This document shows, piece by piece, positions 1 through 7,457 of a stretch of 32,261 bases of DNA. The notes under the pieces were generated by a model. That model did no database searches and was not told the origin of the DNA. It was given only the letters and a program-made list of their open reading frames with translations. This stretch comes from Arthrobacter cupressi (GTDB lineage Bacteria > Actinomycetota > Actinomycetes > Actinomycetales > Micrococcaceae): NCBI RefSeq assembly GCF_900099975.1, contig NZ_FNEI01000023.1, positions 1 through 32,261 on the forward strand, read 5' to 3'. A program made the position numbers and the translations under genes. The number at the start of each line of letters is the position of its first letter. Within the stretch, counting starts at the first letter, position 1.

Positions 1-95
1 CCGACACGGTGGCCGAGCGCATCGCCCGGAACAGCGCCCGCCCGCTGCTCGCCGGTGACGCGATGGCCCGCTGGGAGACCCTGTTCGCGGCGCGG
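1..95 (+). repeat. Terminal direct repeat, copy 1 (identical to 32167-32261)
   Basis: These 95 bases inside aroK are repeated without a mismatch as the last 95 bases of the window. In this copy the sequence runs on naturally into the rest of aroK and aroB, so this is the copy in its normal context. Confidence 0.97.
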
Positions 96-224
96 AAGCC
101 GGTCTACACCCGTCTGGCGGACATCACGATCGACGTTCGCAGCGGCACCGTCCCGGAGATCGCCCTCCGGGTGGAAGAAGCGCTTGAACGCTTCATGGCC
201 TTGAAAGAGGAAGTTCAACAATGA
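1..224 (+). CDS. aroK: Shikimate kinase, C-terminal fragment (5' end cut by the window edge)
   Basis: The reading frame is open from base 3 to the TGA at 222-224 and encodes about 73 residues that end a shikimate kinase, the enzyme that phosphorylates shikimate with ATP in the cytoplasmic chorismate pathway. The ARPLLAG stretch followed by a helix and KPVYTRLADITIDV matches the lid arginine region and last strand of the family. The P-loop and shikimate-binding part lie outside the window. The stop overlaps the aroB start by four bases (ATGA), so the two are translationally coupled, as is usual for aroK-aroB. The GTG at position 9 is an internal valine codon, not a start. The first 95 bases recur at the far end of the window. 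Confidence 0.88.
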   Translation, partial: DTVAERIARNSARPLLAGDAMARWETLFAARKPVYTRLADITIDVRSGTVPEIALRVEEALERFMALKEEVQQ

Positions 225-1312
225 GCACTGAATCAACAATCATCAAGGTCACTGGACAGGCCGCCACCGACAATTACGACGTCGTGATCGGGCGCGGACT
301 CCTGTCTTCCCTTCCGGAAAAGCTGGGGGAGCGGGTCAAGCGGGTCCTGGTGATCCATCCCCGGGCCCTGCGCCTGACCGGTGACGCCGTGCGCGCCGAG
401 CTCGATGCCGCGGGCTTCACCGCCGTCACGGCCGAAATCCCGGACGCGGAGGAAGGCAAGCACATCCAGGTGGCAGCGTTCTGCTGGCAGGTGCTGGGCC
501 AGAACGACTTCACCCGTTCCGACGCGGTGGTCTCCGTGGGTGGCGGCGCCGTCACCGACCTCGCCGGTTTCGTCGCCGCCACCTGGCTGCGCGGCGTGAA
601 GGTCATCCACATGCCCACCAGCCTGCTTGGCATGGTGGACGCCTCCGTGGGCGGCAAGACCGGCATCAACACGGCCGAAGGCAAGAACCTGGTGGGTTCG
701 TTCCACCCGCCCGCCGCCGTCCTGGCCGACCTCGACACCTTGCGCACCCTGCCGAAGAATGAATTCATCTCGGGCATGGCGGAGGTCATCAAGTGCGGGT
801 TCATCGCCGACCCCGCCATCCTGGACCTCATCGAGAACAAGGGTTCGGAAGCCGTGGACCCCGAGTCCGACGTCGTCCGGGAACTCATCGAACGCGCCGT
901 CGCGGTCAAGGCGAAGGTCGTCTCCGAGGACCTGAAGGAATCGGGGCTGCGGGAGATCCTCAACTACGGGCACACCCTGGGCCATGCGATCGAGCTCGTC
1001 GAACGCTACTCCTGGCGCCACGGTGCGGCCGTGTCGGTGGGCATGATGTTCGCCGCGGAGCTCTCGCGCAGCGTCGGACGCCTCTCCGACGCCGACGCCG
1101 ACCGGCACCGCAGCATCCTTGAGGGCTTCGGGCTGCCGGTCACCTACCGCAAGGACCGCTGGCAGGGCCTGCTGGACGGGATGCGCCGGGACAAGAAGTC
1201 CCGCGGCGACCTGCTGCGCTTCGTGGTCCTGGACGGCATCGCCAAGCCGGGCATCCTTGACGTCCCGGACACCTCCCTGCTTTTTGCCGCCTACCAGGAA
1301 ATCGCATCATGA
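221..1312 (+). CDS. aroB: 3-dehydroquinate synthase
   Basis: AroB converts DAHP to 3-dehydroquinate, the second step of the shikimate pathway, using NAD and a divalent metal in the cytosol. The 363-residue protein has normal family length. Visible motifs are VSVGGGAVTDLAGF (about 105-118, nucleotide binding), SLLGMVDASVGGKTGIN (134-150), KNLVGSFHPP (155-164), GMAEVIK (185-191), NYGHTLGHAIE (248-258) and RHGAAVSVGM (266-275). E188, H251 and H267 match the three metal ligands in identity and spacing. The ATG at 221 overlaps the aroK stop and has an AGAGGAAG ribosome site just upstream. The stop overlaps the next gene by four bases. aroQ, often next in actinobacteria, is not here. Confidence 0.97.
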   Translation: MSTESTIIKVTGQAATDNYDVVIGRGLLSSLPEKLGERVKRVLVIHPRALRLTGDAVRAELDAAGFTAVTAEIPDAEEGKHIQVAAFCWQVLGQNDFTRSDAVVSVGGGAVTDLAGFVAATWLRGVKVIHMPTSLLGMVDASVGGKTGINTAEGKNLVGSFHPPAAVLADLDTLRTLPKNEFISGMAEVIKCGFIADPAILDLIENKGSEAVDPESDVVRELIERAVAVKAKVVSEDLKESGLREILNYGHTLGHAIELVERYSWRHGAAVSVGMMFAAELSRSVGRLSDADADRHRSILEGFGLPVTYRKDRWQGLLDGMRRDKKSRGDLLRFVVLDGIAKPGILDVPDTSLLFAAYQEIAS

Positions 1313-1830
1313 CACTGATCACACCGGAAGGCATGACGGATTGGCCGACGGCAGGGTTCCCCGGCGTCCGCGTCAACCCCGACACCCTGCTCCCGCACGT
1401 TGTCAATGAAGACGCCATGGAAGCCGCGCTTGCCGCATCGACCGACCCGGCAGACCGCATTATGGCCCTGCTGCTGGAAGGCCATTTCGGCGACGCCGCA
1501 GAGGAACTGGCCGAGGCGCGCTGCAACGACCCGGAATCCTTCAAGCTCCGGATCTACGAGGCGGAGCTGCACCGCGCCACCAACCGTTTCGACCGCGCCG
1601 TGGAGCTTTTCCGGCAGCTCCTGGCCGAATCGCAAGGCACCAGCCGCGAACCCCTGATCCACCAGTTCCTGGGCCGGGCCCACTTCGTGGCCGGCAACGT
1701 GGCCGCCGCCGTGGAATCCTTCGCCAAGGCGCTGGACCTGCGGGTCGAGCAGGCCGCCGACGCGTCCCTCATCTACTCTTCGGCCGTTGCCCTGCAGCGG
1801 GCCCGCAACGTGCTCGAAATGGCTCCCTGA
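1309..1830 (+). CDS. Small TPR-like helical protein of unknown function
   Basis: The 173-residue protein starts at an ATG overlapping the aroB stop (ATGA), so it is translationally coupled to the shikimate genes. After a roughly 45-residue N-terminal part it consists of repeated helix pairs: ALLLEGHFGDAAEELAEA, LHRATNRFDRAVELFRQLL and GRAHFVAGNVAAAVESFAKAL. These have the alternating small and aromatic residues of tetratricopeptide repeats, so a protein-protein interaction role is likely. There is no signal peptide, membrane segment or recognisable catalytic motif. Its place at the end of the aro operon gives no firm clue to its partner, and I do not recognise a named family. Confidence 0.8.
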   Translation: MTLITPEGMTDWPTAGFPGVRVNPDTLLPHVVNEDAMEAALAASTDPADRIMALLLEGHFGDAAEELAEARCNDPESFKLRIYEAELHRATNRFDRAVELFRQLLAESQGTSREPLIHQFLGRAHFVAGNVAAAVESFAKALDLRVEQAADASLIYSSAVALQRARNVLEMAP

Positions 1831-1912
1831 GCCCAGCTCAGACCTCGCGGACCGAAGCGGCTGGACATTGCCGCTAGAATGGTTTCTGGACTTTTAACGA
1901 AGTACGGGATTT

Positions 1913-1943
1913 TTGACAAGTAAGCGCTGGCGGCCTGTATGGC
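1913..1943 (+). promoter_or_regulatory. Candidate efp promoter
   Basis: A perfect -35 hexamer TTGACA (1913-1918) is followed 19 bases later by TATGGC (1938-1943), which would give a leader of about 40 bases before efp. A second -10-like TAGAAT lies upstream at 1875-1880 without a clear -35. The spacing is slightly long, so this is a plausible rather than certain promoter. Confidence 0.4.
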
Positions 1944-1991
1944 ATGCCTGGCGGGCATAGCGGTCTGGCGCAACAAACCAAGAGGATACGA

Positions 1992-2555
1992 GTGGCTACC
2001 ACAAACGACATCAAGAACGGAACCGTCCTGAAGCTTGAGGGCAACCTCTGGAACGTCATCGAGTTCCAGCACGTCAAGCCGGGCAAGGGCGGTGCCTTCG
2101 TCCGCACCAAGATGCGCAACATTCTCTCCGGCAAGGTGGTCGATAAGACCTTCAACGCCGGCGCCAAGATCGAGACCGCCACGGTTGACCGCCGCGACTA
2201 CACGTACCTGTACCAGGACGGCGCCGACTACGTGTTCATGGACGTCCAGGACTACGACCAGCTGACCGTTTCCGGCGAGGTCGTCGGCGACGCCAAGAAC
2301 TTCATGCTGGAAAACCAGCAGGTCCTGATTGCCATGCACGAAGGTGCTCCGCTGTACCTCGAACTGCCGCCGAGCGTTGTCCTCGAAATCACCTACACCG
2401 AGCCGGGCCTGCAGGGCGACCGCTCCTCTGCCGGCACCAAGCCGGCCACCGTGGAGACCGGCTACGAGATCCAGGTTCCGCTGTTCCTCGAGCAGGGCAC
2501 CAAGGTCAAGGTCGACACCCGCGACGGCAGCTACCTGGGCCGGGTCAACGACTAG
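1992..2555 (+). CDS. efp: Translation elongation factor P
   Basis: EF-P binds ribosomes stalled at consecutive prolines and promotes peptide bond formation. The GTG at 1992 is chosen because AGAGGA (1981-1986) lies at good spacing and the protein then begins MATTNDIKNG, as family members do. It gives 187 residues, the usual length, with a KOW-like N-terminal domain and two OB-type domains, including GYEIQVPLFLEQGTKVKVDTRDGSYLGR at the C-terminus (within about 160-185). The domain I loop reads PGKGG with K32 at the tip. No modification genes of the epmA/epmB type are in the window. The stop overlaps the nusB start by one base. Confidence 0.97.
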   Translation: MATTNDIKNGTVLKLEGNLWNVIEFQHVKPGKGGAFVRTKMRNILSGKVVDKTFNAGAKIETATVDRRDYTYLYQDGADYVFMDVQDYDQLTVSGEVVGDAKNFMLENQQVLIAMHEGAPLYLELPPSVVLEITYTEPGLQGDRSSAGTKPATVETGYEIQVPLFLEQGTKVKVDTRDGSYLGRVND

Positions 2556-2965
2556 TGAGCGCCCGTGGCAAGGCCCGCACCAGGGCCCTCGAAGTGCTCT
2601 TCGAGGCGGAACAGCGTTCCGCCCCGGCGCTTGAGGTCCTCAGGGCCCGGCGCGAAAAGACCGACCTGATCGTCAACCCCTACACGATGGACATCGTGGA
2701 GGGCGTGCTGGCCAAGCAGGCCACCATCGATGAGTTCCTGCAGACATACGCCCAGGGCTGGACCCTGGAGCGCATGCCGTCAGTGGACCGCATCATCCTG
2801 CGGATTGGTGCCTGGGAACTGCTCTACAACGAGGACGTCCCCGACGGCGTCGCCGTCAGCGAAGCGGTGGCCCTGGCCAAGACCATGTCCACCGACGAGT
2901 CCCCGGCGTTCATCAACGGGCTCCTCGGCCGGCTGCAGAAGCTCAAGCCTTCCCTGCTGGCCTAG
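2555..2965 (+). CDS. nusB: Transcription antitermination factor NusB
   Basis: NusB is an all-helical RNA-binding protein that, with S10 (NusE), binds boxA in rRNA leaders and supports antitermination. The 136-residue product has the expected size. Signature segments are the N-terminal ARGKARTRALEVLFEAEQR, MPSVDRIILRIGAWELLY in the middle, and DGVAVSEAVALAKTMSTDES followed by FINGLLGRL near the end. The GTG start at 2555 shares one base with the efp TAG stop (TAGTG), so it is translationally coupled to efp, a common actinobacterial arrangement. A strong hairpin follows at 2982. Confidence 0.95.
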   Translation: MSARGKARTRALEVLFEAEQRSAPALEVLRARREKTDLIVNPYTMDIVEGVLAKQATIDEFLQTYAQGWTLERMPSVDRIILRIGAWELLYNEDVPDGVAVSEAVALAKTMSTDESPAFINGLLGRLQKLKPSLLA

Positions 2966-2981
2966 CGTCAGCAGCGCACAA

Positions 2982-3015
2982 GGAGGCGGGCATCCCCGAA
3001 GGGATGCCTGCCTCC
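2982..3015 (+). terminator. Hairpin terminator after nusB
   Basis: Arms 2982-2996 and 3001-3015 pair over 15 bp (one G-U) around the tetraloop CGAA. The downstream sequence TGTCGTTTC is only weakly U-rich. It lies between the convergent ends of nusB and the minus-strand protease gene, so it may act in both directions. Confidence 0.7.
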
Positions 3016-3040
3016 TGTCGTTTCGGGGCCCGGTCCGAGG

Positions 3041-3102
3041 TTCAGCCCGGCGCCGCCTTCTTCAGCCCGGCACCGCGGCCTCTTCAGCCCAGCACCGCGG
3101 CC
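3041..3102. repeat. Three short tandem repeats at the 3' end of the protease gene
   Basis: A unit of about 20 bases beginning TTCAGCCC occurs three times, at 3041, 3061 and 3083, with few differences. On the minus strand the unit carries the stop codon of the protease gene, so the extra copies lie just after the stop and leave the protein unchanged. Confidence 0.75.
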
Positions 3103-4334
3103 CGCAAGGCCGGGACCTCGCCCAGTTGGCGGAGTTCGTCGGCCTGGTGATGGTGCACATCCCGCCCGCTCAGGATGCGCTGCCTGGTGCACGCCAGGGA
3201 GGTGGCGGCCCTGACGAAACGCCGCATCTGGGCCTTCCGGCCCCGTCCCTGGGCCCAGCGAACGGCCTGCCGCCGGCCGCGCGCGGTGGCGAGCATGTCC
3301 ACCTCCACCGGGGAAAACCAGCCGGCACGGGCGTATTCCAGGAGCCGTTGTCTGGTCAACTTGCTCTCGGCCACCCGCAGCAGGATGATCCCGACGGCGG
3401 CGGCCAGGAAGATGGGGACCTGAACCAGGACGTACTGGACCAGGAAGTCCGCGCCCATGCTGTTCCAGCGGTTGTGCAGGAACATTGCCGGGAGCAAGCC
3501 CACAACAAAGGCGAATACCGAGTAGCCGGTGTGCCATTTCCGTGCCGCGAAGCCCATGATCAGGCCCGTGGTTCCCGTGAAGATGGCGTGGGCGAACGGG
3601 GACATGATGCCGCGCAGTATGAAGATCCGTACGAGGTCCGTCGCAGGGTCCGTGGATTCAGCGATCTCCCGGCCGAAGTAGAGGATGTTCTCCGTGAACG
3701 CGAAACCGCCGGCGATGGTGAAAGCGAACACCACGCCGTCCACGGGACCGTCGAAGTACTTCCTCGCCAGCAGCAGCAGGAGAAGAAGGCCCAGCGATTT
3801 CGTGAACTCCTCCACGATCGGCGCTTCCACGGTGGCCATGAAGAAGAGGAACTCCTCCTCGCTGCCCCGCGGCGCCGCAAGGGTGAAAAGCGGCTGGATC
3901 AGCAAGGTGCCCGCGATCGAGACCGCGGCGCCCCAGGTGAACGCGAAGGCCAGGAGCCGCTTCGGTTCCGGTTCCCAGCGGTCGATGAGATAGACCGTCA
4001 GCAGCACCGCCGACAGCGGCAGGAGGGACGCGATGAAGCCGATCCCGAAACCCACGACGCCGGTGTTCCCCAGCAGGAACGGCACCGTCAGCAGGAGGCT
4101 CGCAAAGGCCAGGATTCCCCCGGTGATGAGCAGGGGCAGCGTCCCCGCCCCCCGCCGTTGCCGGGCGGGCAGGGCCGGAAGCCAGAGCTGGCCCGGTGGT
4201 CCCGCCGTGCCAGGGGCGGGCAGGTAGTTGCGCGGGTCGACGCGGCCGAACCACGTGGGATTGGCTCCCGCCTCCATGAGCATGCGTGGATCCGGTTGCG
4301 GGCCGCCGTCATGCCCGGGGTGGTTCATCGTCAT
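3084..4334 (-). CDS. PrsW-family intramembrane protease
   Basis: The protein is polytopic, with about eight hydrophobic segments. It carries the PrsW-family signature: EEFTK (175-179), FTENILYF (about 213-220), SPFAHAIFTGTTG (about 245-257) and FLHNRWN (about 285-291), providing the conserved glutamates and histidines. PrsW of Bacillus cleaves an anti-sigma factor in the membrane; the substrate here is unknown. A proline- and glycine-rich cytosolic N-terminus of about 60 residues precedes the first membrane segment, and a basic tail of about 100 residues ends the protein. I chose the ATG at 4334 because a TAGGCT -10 box ends seven bases before it. A GTG at 4340 (418 residues) is possible but less likely. 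It lies alone on the minus strand between nusB and pyrR. Confidence 0.85.
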   Translation of the reverse strand: MTMNHPGHDGGPQPDPRMLMEAGANPTWFGRVDPRNYLPAPGTAGPPGQLWLPALPARQRRGAGTLPLLITGGILAFASLLLTVPFLLGNTGVVGFGIGFIASLLPLSAVLLTVYLIDRWEPEPKRLLAFAFTWGAAVSIAGTLLIQPLFTLAAPRGSEEEFLFFMATVEAPIVEEFTKSLGLLLLLLLARKYFDGPVDGVVFAFTIAGGFAFTENILYFGREIAESTDPATDLVRIFILRGIMSPFAHAIFTGTTGLIMGFAARKWHTGYSVFAFVVGLLPAMFLHNRWNSMGADFLVQYVLVQVPIFLAAAVGIILLRVAESKLTRQRLLEYARAGWFSPVEVDMLATARGRRQAVRWAQGRGRKAQMRRFVRAATSLACTRQRILSGRDVHHHQADELRQLGEVPALRAAVLG

Positions 4335-4341
4335 GGCCACG

Positions 4342-4369
4342 AGCCTATTTGCACGGACGGGCCAGCCAA
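4342..4369 (-). promoter_or_regulatory. Promoter of the PrsW-family gene, leaderless type
   Basis: On the minus strand TTGGCT (4369-4364) and TAGGCT (4347-4342) are separated by 16 bases, close to sigma-70 consensus for actinobacteria. Seven bases separate the -10 box from the ATG at 4334, so transcription should start at or next to the start codon. No Shine-Dalgarno sequence is present. Confidence 0.6.
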
Positions 4370-4452
4370 AGCGGGGCCGCCGGCCGCTGCAGCGGCTGTG
4401 AGCGAAAACTCACGCGGCCCCGCTTCACACCAGCGGGCGGAAGGCGCCGCTG

Positions 4453-4461
4453 TGATATTTT
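4453..4461 (+). promoter_or_regulatory. Extended -10 promoter of the pyr operon
   Basis: TGATATTTT reads as an extended -10 element (TG, one base, TATTTT) in an AT-rich patch that stands out from its GC-rich surroundings. There is no good -35, as is usual for extended -10 promoters. Transcription would begin near 4468, giving a leader of about 55 bases that contains the PyrR-binding loop. Confidence 0.45.
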
Positions 4462-4486
4462 TGGAAGGCAAATGTTCCTTTTTTAA

Positions 4487-4508
4487 TTCCGTCCTGTGAG
4501 GCGGGGAA
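4487..4508 (+). promoter_or_regulatory. PyrR-binding loop in the pyr mRNA leader
   Basis: The leader carries TCCTGTGAGG at 4492-4501, matching the conserved UCCNGNGAGG core of PyrR-binding RNA. Around it, C4490-G4503 and G4491-C4502 pair, U4492 is bulged, and C4493-C4494 pair with G4500-G4501, as in the known binding loop. The lower stem can extend into GGGGAA next to the Shine-Dalgarno sequence at about 4508-4516. No terminator lies between this loop and pyrR, so repression of translation by UMP-bound PyrR, as described in mycobacteria, is the likely mode. Confidence 0.75.
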
Positions 4509-4522
4509 AGGGGAGACGAGCG

Positions 4523-5104
4523 ATGACTGACGTCGCAGCACCGGTGCCGTCCAGGGTTGTACTGAACCAGGGCGATATCGACCGTGCACTCACTCGTATC
4601 GCCCACGAGATCCTCGAGGCCAACAAGGGATCCCGGGACTTGGTCCTGCTGGGCATCCCGCGCCGCGGTTACCCGCTGGCGGTCCGCCTCGCCAACAAGA
4701 TCGCCGCCGCGGATCCCTCCGTCGACGCCGCCGCGATCGTCGGGCAGCTGGATGTCACGATGTTCCGTGACGACCTCTCCCACCAGCCGGCCCGCCCCCC
4801 GTACCCCACGAAGCTGCCGAAGTCCGGCATCGACAACAAGGTTGTCGTGCTGATCGACGACGTCCTGTACTCCGGACGCACCATCCGCGCCGCCTTGGAC
4901 GCCATCGTGGACCTTGGCCGCCCGCGCATCGTGCGCCTCGCTGTCCTGGTGGACCGCGGCCACCGCGAACTTCCCATCCGCGCCGACCACGTGGGCAAGA
5001 ACCTGCCCACAGCCTCCTCCGAGAAGGTACGCGTGCACCTTGAGGAACTGGACACCGTCGACGGCGCCCCGGTCAACGAAGTAGTCATCGAGGCGGGTGC
5101 ATGA
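4523..5104 (+). CDS. pyrR: Bifunctional pyr operon regulator / uracil phosphoribosyltransferase
   Basis: PyrR senses UMP/UTP and binds pyr mRNA; it also has uracil phosphoribosyltransferase activity. The 193-residue protein shows the type I phosphoribosyltransferase fold, with the PRPP-binding motif VLIDDVLYSGRT at about 109-120 and GIPRRGYPLA near 44-53. The ATG at 4523 is preferred because AAGGGGAGA (4508-4516) sits at proper spacing; an in-frame GTG at 4496 would lie inside the PyrR-binding loop. It is the first gene of the pyrimidine operon and overlaps pyrB by four bases. The binding loop just upstream implies that PyrR regulates its own operon. Confidence 0.96.
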   Translation: MTDVAAPVPSRVVLNQGDIDRALTRIAHEILEANKGSRDLVLLGIPRRGYPLAVRLANKIAAADPSVDAAAIVGQLDVTMFRDDLSHQPARPPYPTKLPKSGIDNKVVVLIDDVLYSGRTIRAALDAIVDLGRPRIVRLAVLVDRGHRELPIRADHVGKNLPTASSEKVRVHLEELDTVDGAPVNEVVIEAGA

Positions 5105-6108
5105 AACACCTCCTTTCCACCCAGGACCTCAGCGCAGCGGACGCGATCCGCATCCTGGACACCGCCGAGGAAATGGCCGCCGTCGGCGAACGCGAAGTCA
5201 AGAAGCTCCCGGCCCTGCGCGGCCGCACCGTGGTGAACCTCTTCTTCGAAGACTCCACCCGTACCCGCATCTCCTTCGAGGCCGCCGCCAAGCGGCTGTC
5301 CGCGGACGTCATCAACTTCGCCGCCAAGGGCTCCTCGGTGTCCAAGGGCGAATCACTCAAGGACACCGCCCAGACCCTCGCCGCCATCGGTGCCGACGCC
5401 GTCGTCATCCGCCACTGGGCCTCCGGTGCACCGCACCGCCTCGCCGCCACGGACTGGATCGACGCCGCCGTCATCAACGCGGGCGACGGCACGCACGAAC
5501 ACCCCACCCAGGCGTTGCTGGATGCGTTCACCATGCGCCGCCACTGGGCCCGGCTGCACGGCACCGAATCCCAGGGCACGGACCTGAGCGGCATGCGCGT
5601 GGCCATCGCCGGCGACGTGCTGCACTCCCGGGTTGCCCGCTCCAACGTCTGGCTGCTGCGCACCCTCGGCGCGGACGTCACCCTCGTGGCGCCACCCACG
5701 CTGCTGCCCATCGGCGTCGAAGAATGGCCCTGCAAGGTCAGCTACAACCTCGATGACACCCTCGAAGCCGGGGTGGACGCGATGATGATGCTTCGGGTCC
5801 AGGGCGAAAGGATGAACGCCTCGTTCTTCCCCTCCACCCGCGAATACTCCCGGCGCTGGGGCTTTGATGACACCCGCTTGCGTGCCCTGGACGAGCTCGG
5901 ACTCAAGGACACCATCATCATGCACCCGGGCCCGATGAACCGCGGCTTGGAAATTTCCTCCGCGGCCGCCGATTCGCCGCGCTCCACGGTTCTGGACCAG
6001 GTGCGCAACGGCGTCTCGGTCCGAATGGCCGCCCTGTACCTGCTGCTCTCCGGGGACACCCGCGAAACAGTTCCCGCAACCACCCCGTCCAGCAAGGAGA
6101 GCCACTGA
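5101..6108 (+). CDS. pyrB: Aspartate carbamoyltransferase catalytic subunit
   Basis: PyrB condenses carbamoyl phosphate with aspartate, the committed step of de novo pyrimidine synthesis. The 335 residues include the carbamoyl phosphate motif STRTR (52-56), SKGESLKDT (81-89), EHPTQALLDAF (133-143) and HPGPMNRG near 276-283, all intact. No pyrI regulatory subunit is present, as expected for actinobacteria. The ATG overlaps the pyrR stop (ATGA), and the TGA shares one base with the pyrC ATG. Control therefore probably comes from PyrR on the operon leader and from translational coupling. Confidence 0.97.
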   Translation: MKHLLSTQDLSAADAIRILDTAEEMAAVGEREVKKLPALRGRTVVNLFFEDSTRTRISFEAAAKRLSADVINFAAKGSSVSKGESLKDTAQTLAAIGADAVVIRHWASGAPHRLAATDWIDAAVINAGDGTHEHPTQALLDAFTMRRHWARLHGTESQGTDLSGMRVAIAGDVLHSRVARSNVWLLRTLGADVTLVAPPTLLPIGVEEWPCKVSYNLDDTLEAGVDAMMMLRVQGERMNASFFPSTREYSRRWGFDDTRLRALDELGLKDTIIMHPGPMNRGLEISSAAADSPRSTVLDQVRNGVSVRMAALYLLLSGDTRETVPATTPSSKESH

Positions 6109-7457
6109 TGGCAGAGAACACTTACCTGATCCGTGGCGCTGCCATCCTCGGCGGGGATGCCGAAGACCTGCTGATCAGCGACGGCGTCATCGCCGCGCGG
6201 GGCGGCGGCGCGGCCAGCCATGAAGCCGCCGGGGACGCCATCGTCATCGAGGCCGCCGGCCTGGTCGCCCTGCCCGGCATGGTGGACATCCACACCCACC
6301 TCCGCGAGCCCGGCCGGGAAGACGCCGAAACGGTCGAGACCGGCACCCGCGCCGCCGCACTTGGCGGCTACACCGCAGTCCACGCCATGGCCAACAGCAA
6401 CCCGGTCGCGGACACCGCCGGCGTCGTCGAACAGGTCCACAGCCTGGGCCGCGCCTCCGGCTGGGTGGACGTCCGCCCGGTGGGTGCCGTCACCGTGGGC
6501 CTGGCCGGTGAGCAGCTCGCCGAGCTCGGCGCCATGGCCGACTCCCGCGCCCGGGTGCGGGTCTTCTCCGACGACGGGATCTGCGTCCACGACCCCGTGC
6601 TGATGCGCCGCGCCCTCGAGTACGTGAAGGCGTTCGACGGCGTAGTGGCCCAGCACGCGCAGGAACCGCGCCTCACCGCCGGGGCACAGATGAACGAGGG
6701 CGCCGTCTCCGCGGTGCTCGGGCTGGGCGGCTGGCCGGCCGTCGCGGAAGAGAGCATCATCGCCCGGGACGTGCTGCTCGCCCAGCACGTCGGCTCCCGC
6801 TTGCACGTCTGCCACGTCTCCACCGCCGGCTCCGTGGAAATCATCCGCTGGGCCAAGTCCCGCGGCATCGACGTCACCGCCGAGGTCACCCCGCACCACC
6901 TGCTCCTCACCGACGAACTGGTCCGCAGCTACGACCCCGTCTACAAGGTCAACCCGCCGCTGCGCACCGAAGCGGACGTCCTGGCCCTGCGCGAGGCCCT
7001 CGCGGACGGCACCATCGACGTCATCGGCACCGATCACGCCCCGCACCCCAGCGAGCACAAAGAATGCGAATGGGCGCAGGCGGCCATGGGCATGACCGGG
7101 CTGGAAACGGCGCTGTCCGTGGTGCAGGAAACCATGATCGAAACCGGCCTGATGGGCTGGGCCGACTTCGCCCGCGTCACCTCCACCGTCCCGGCACGCA
7201 TCGGCCGCCTGGAAGACCAGGGCCGCCCGCTCGAAGCCGGCGAACCGGCCAACATCATCCTGGTGGACCCGGCGGCCCGCTGGACCGTTGACCCCTACAA
7301 GATGGCCACCATGGGCCGGAACTCCCCGTTCAAGGGCCGGGAACTGCCCGGCGCCGTGATCGCGACCTTCTTCAAGGGCCACCCCACGGTGCTCGACGGC
7401 AAGCTGAACGTGCCCTACCGCCACCCGGAGACCGCCGGCGCGGTCAGCGGGAACTGA
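6108..7457 (+). CDS. pyrC: Dihydroorotase
   Basis: PyrC closes carbamoyl-aspartate to dihydroorotate. The 449-residue length and the motif DIHTHLREPG (60-69) place it in the class I amidohydrolase-type dihydroorotases. Likely metal ligands are H62 and H64, the aspartate in VFSDDG, the histidines in AQHAQEP and CHVST, and the aspartate in GTDHAPH; all are present. It should therefore be catalytically active alone, unlike the inactive partners known in some bacteria. It shares one base with pyrB upstream and one with the membrane protein gene downstream, so the operon is continuous. Confidence 0.96.
   Translation: MAENTYLIRGAAILGGDAEDLLISDGVIAARGGGAASHEAAGDAIVIEAAGLVALPGMVDIHTHLREPGREDAETVETGTRAAALGGYTAVHAMANSNPVADTAGVVEQVHSLGRASGWVDVRPVGAVTVGLAGEQLAELGAMADSRARVRVFSDDGICVHDPVLMRRALEYVKAFDGVVAQHAQEPRLTAGAQMNEGAVSAVLGLGGWPAVAEESIIARDVLLAQHVGSRLHVCHVSTAGSVEIIRWAKSRGIDVTAEVTPHHLLLTDELVRSYDPVYKVNPPLRTEADVLALREALADGTIDVIGTDHAPHPSEHKECEWAQAAMGMTGLETALSVVQETMIETGLMGWADFARVTSTVPARIGRLEDQGRPLEAGEPANIILVDPAARWTVDPYKMATMGRNSPFKGRELPGAVIATFFKGHPTVLDGKLNVPYRHPETAGAVSGN

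Noticed and set aside
2730..4499. Plus-strand open frame of 589 codons opposite the PrsW-family gene
   Set aside because: It begins inside nusB, passes through a terminator hairpin and is extremely rich in Arg, Gly and Pro. The minus-strand protein has clear membrane segments and conserved motifs.
4496..4522. Earlier GTG start for pyrR at 4496
   Set aside because: It lies inside the PyrR-binding loop and would add nine basic residues not expected in the family. The ATG at 4523 has a proper ribosome site.
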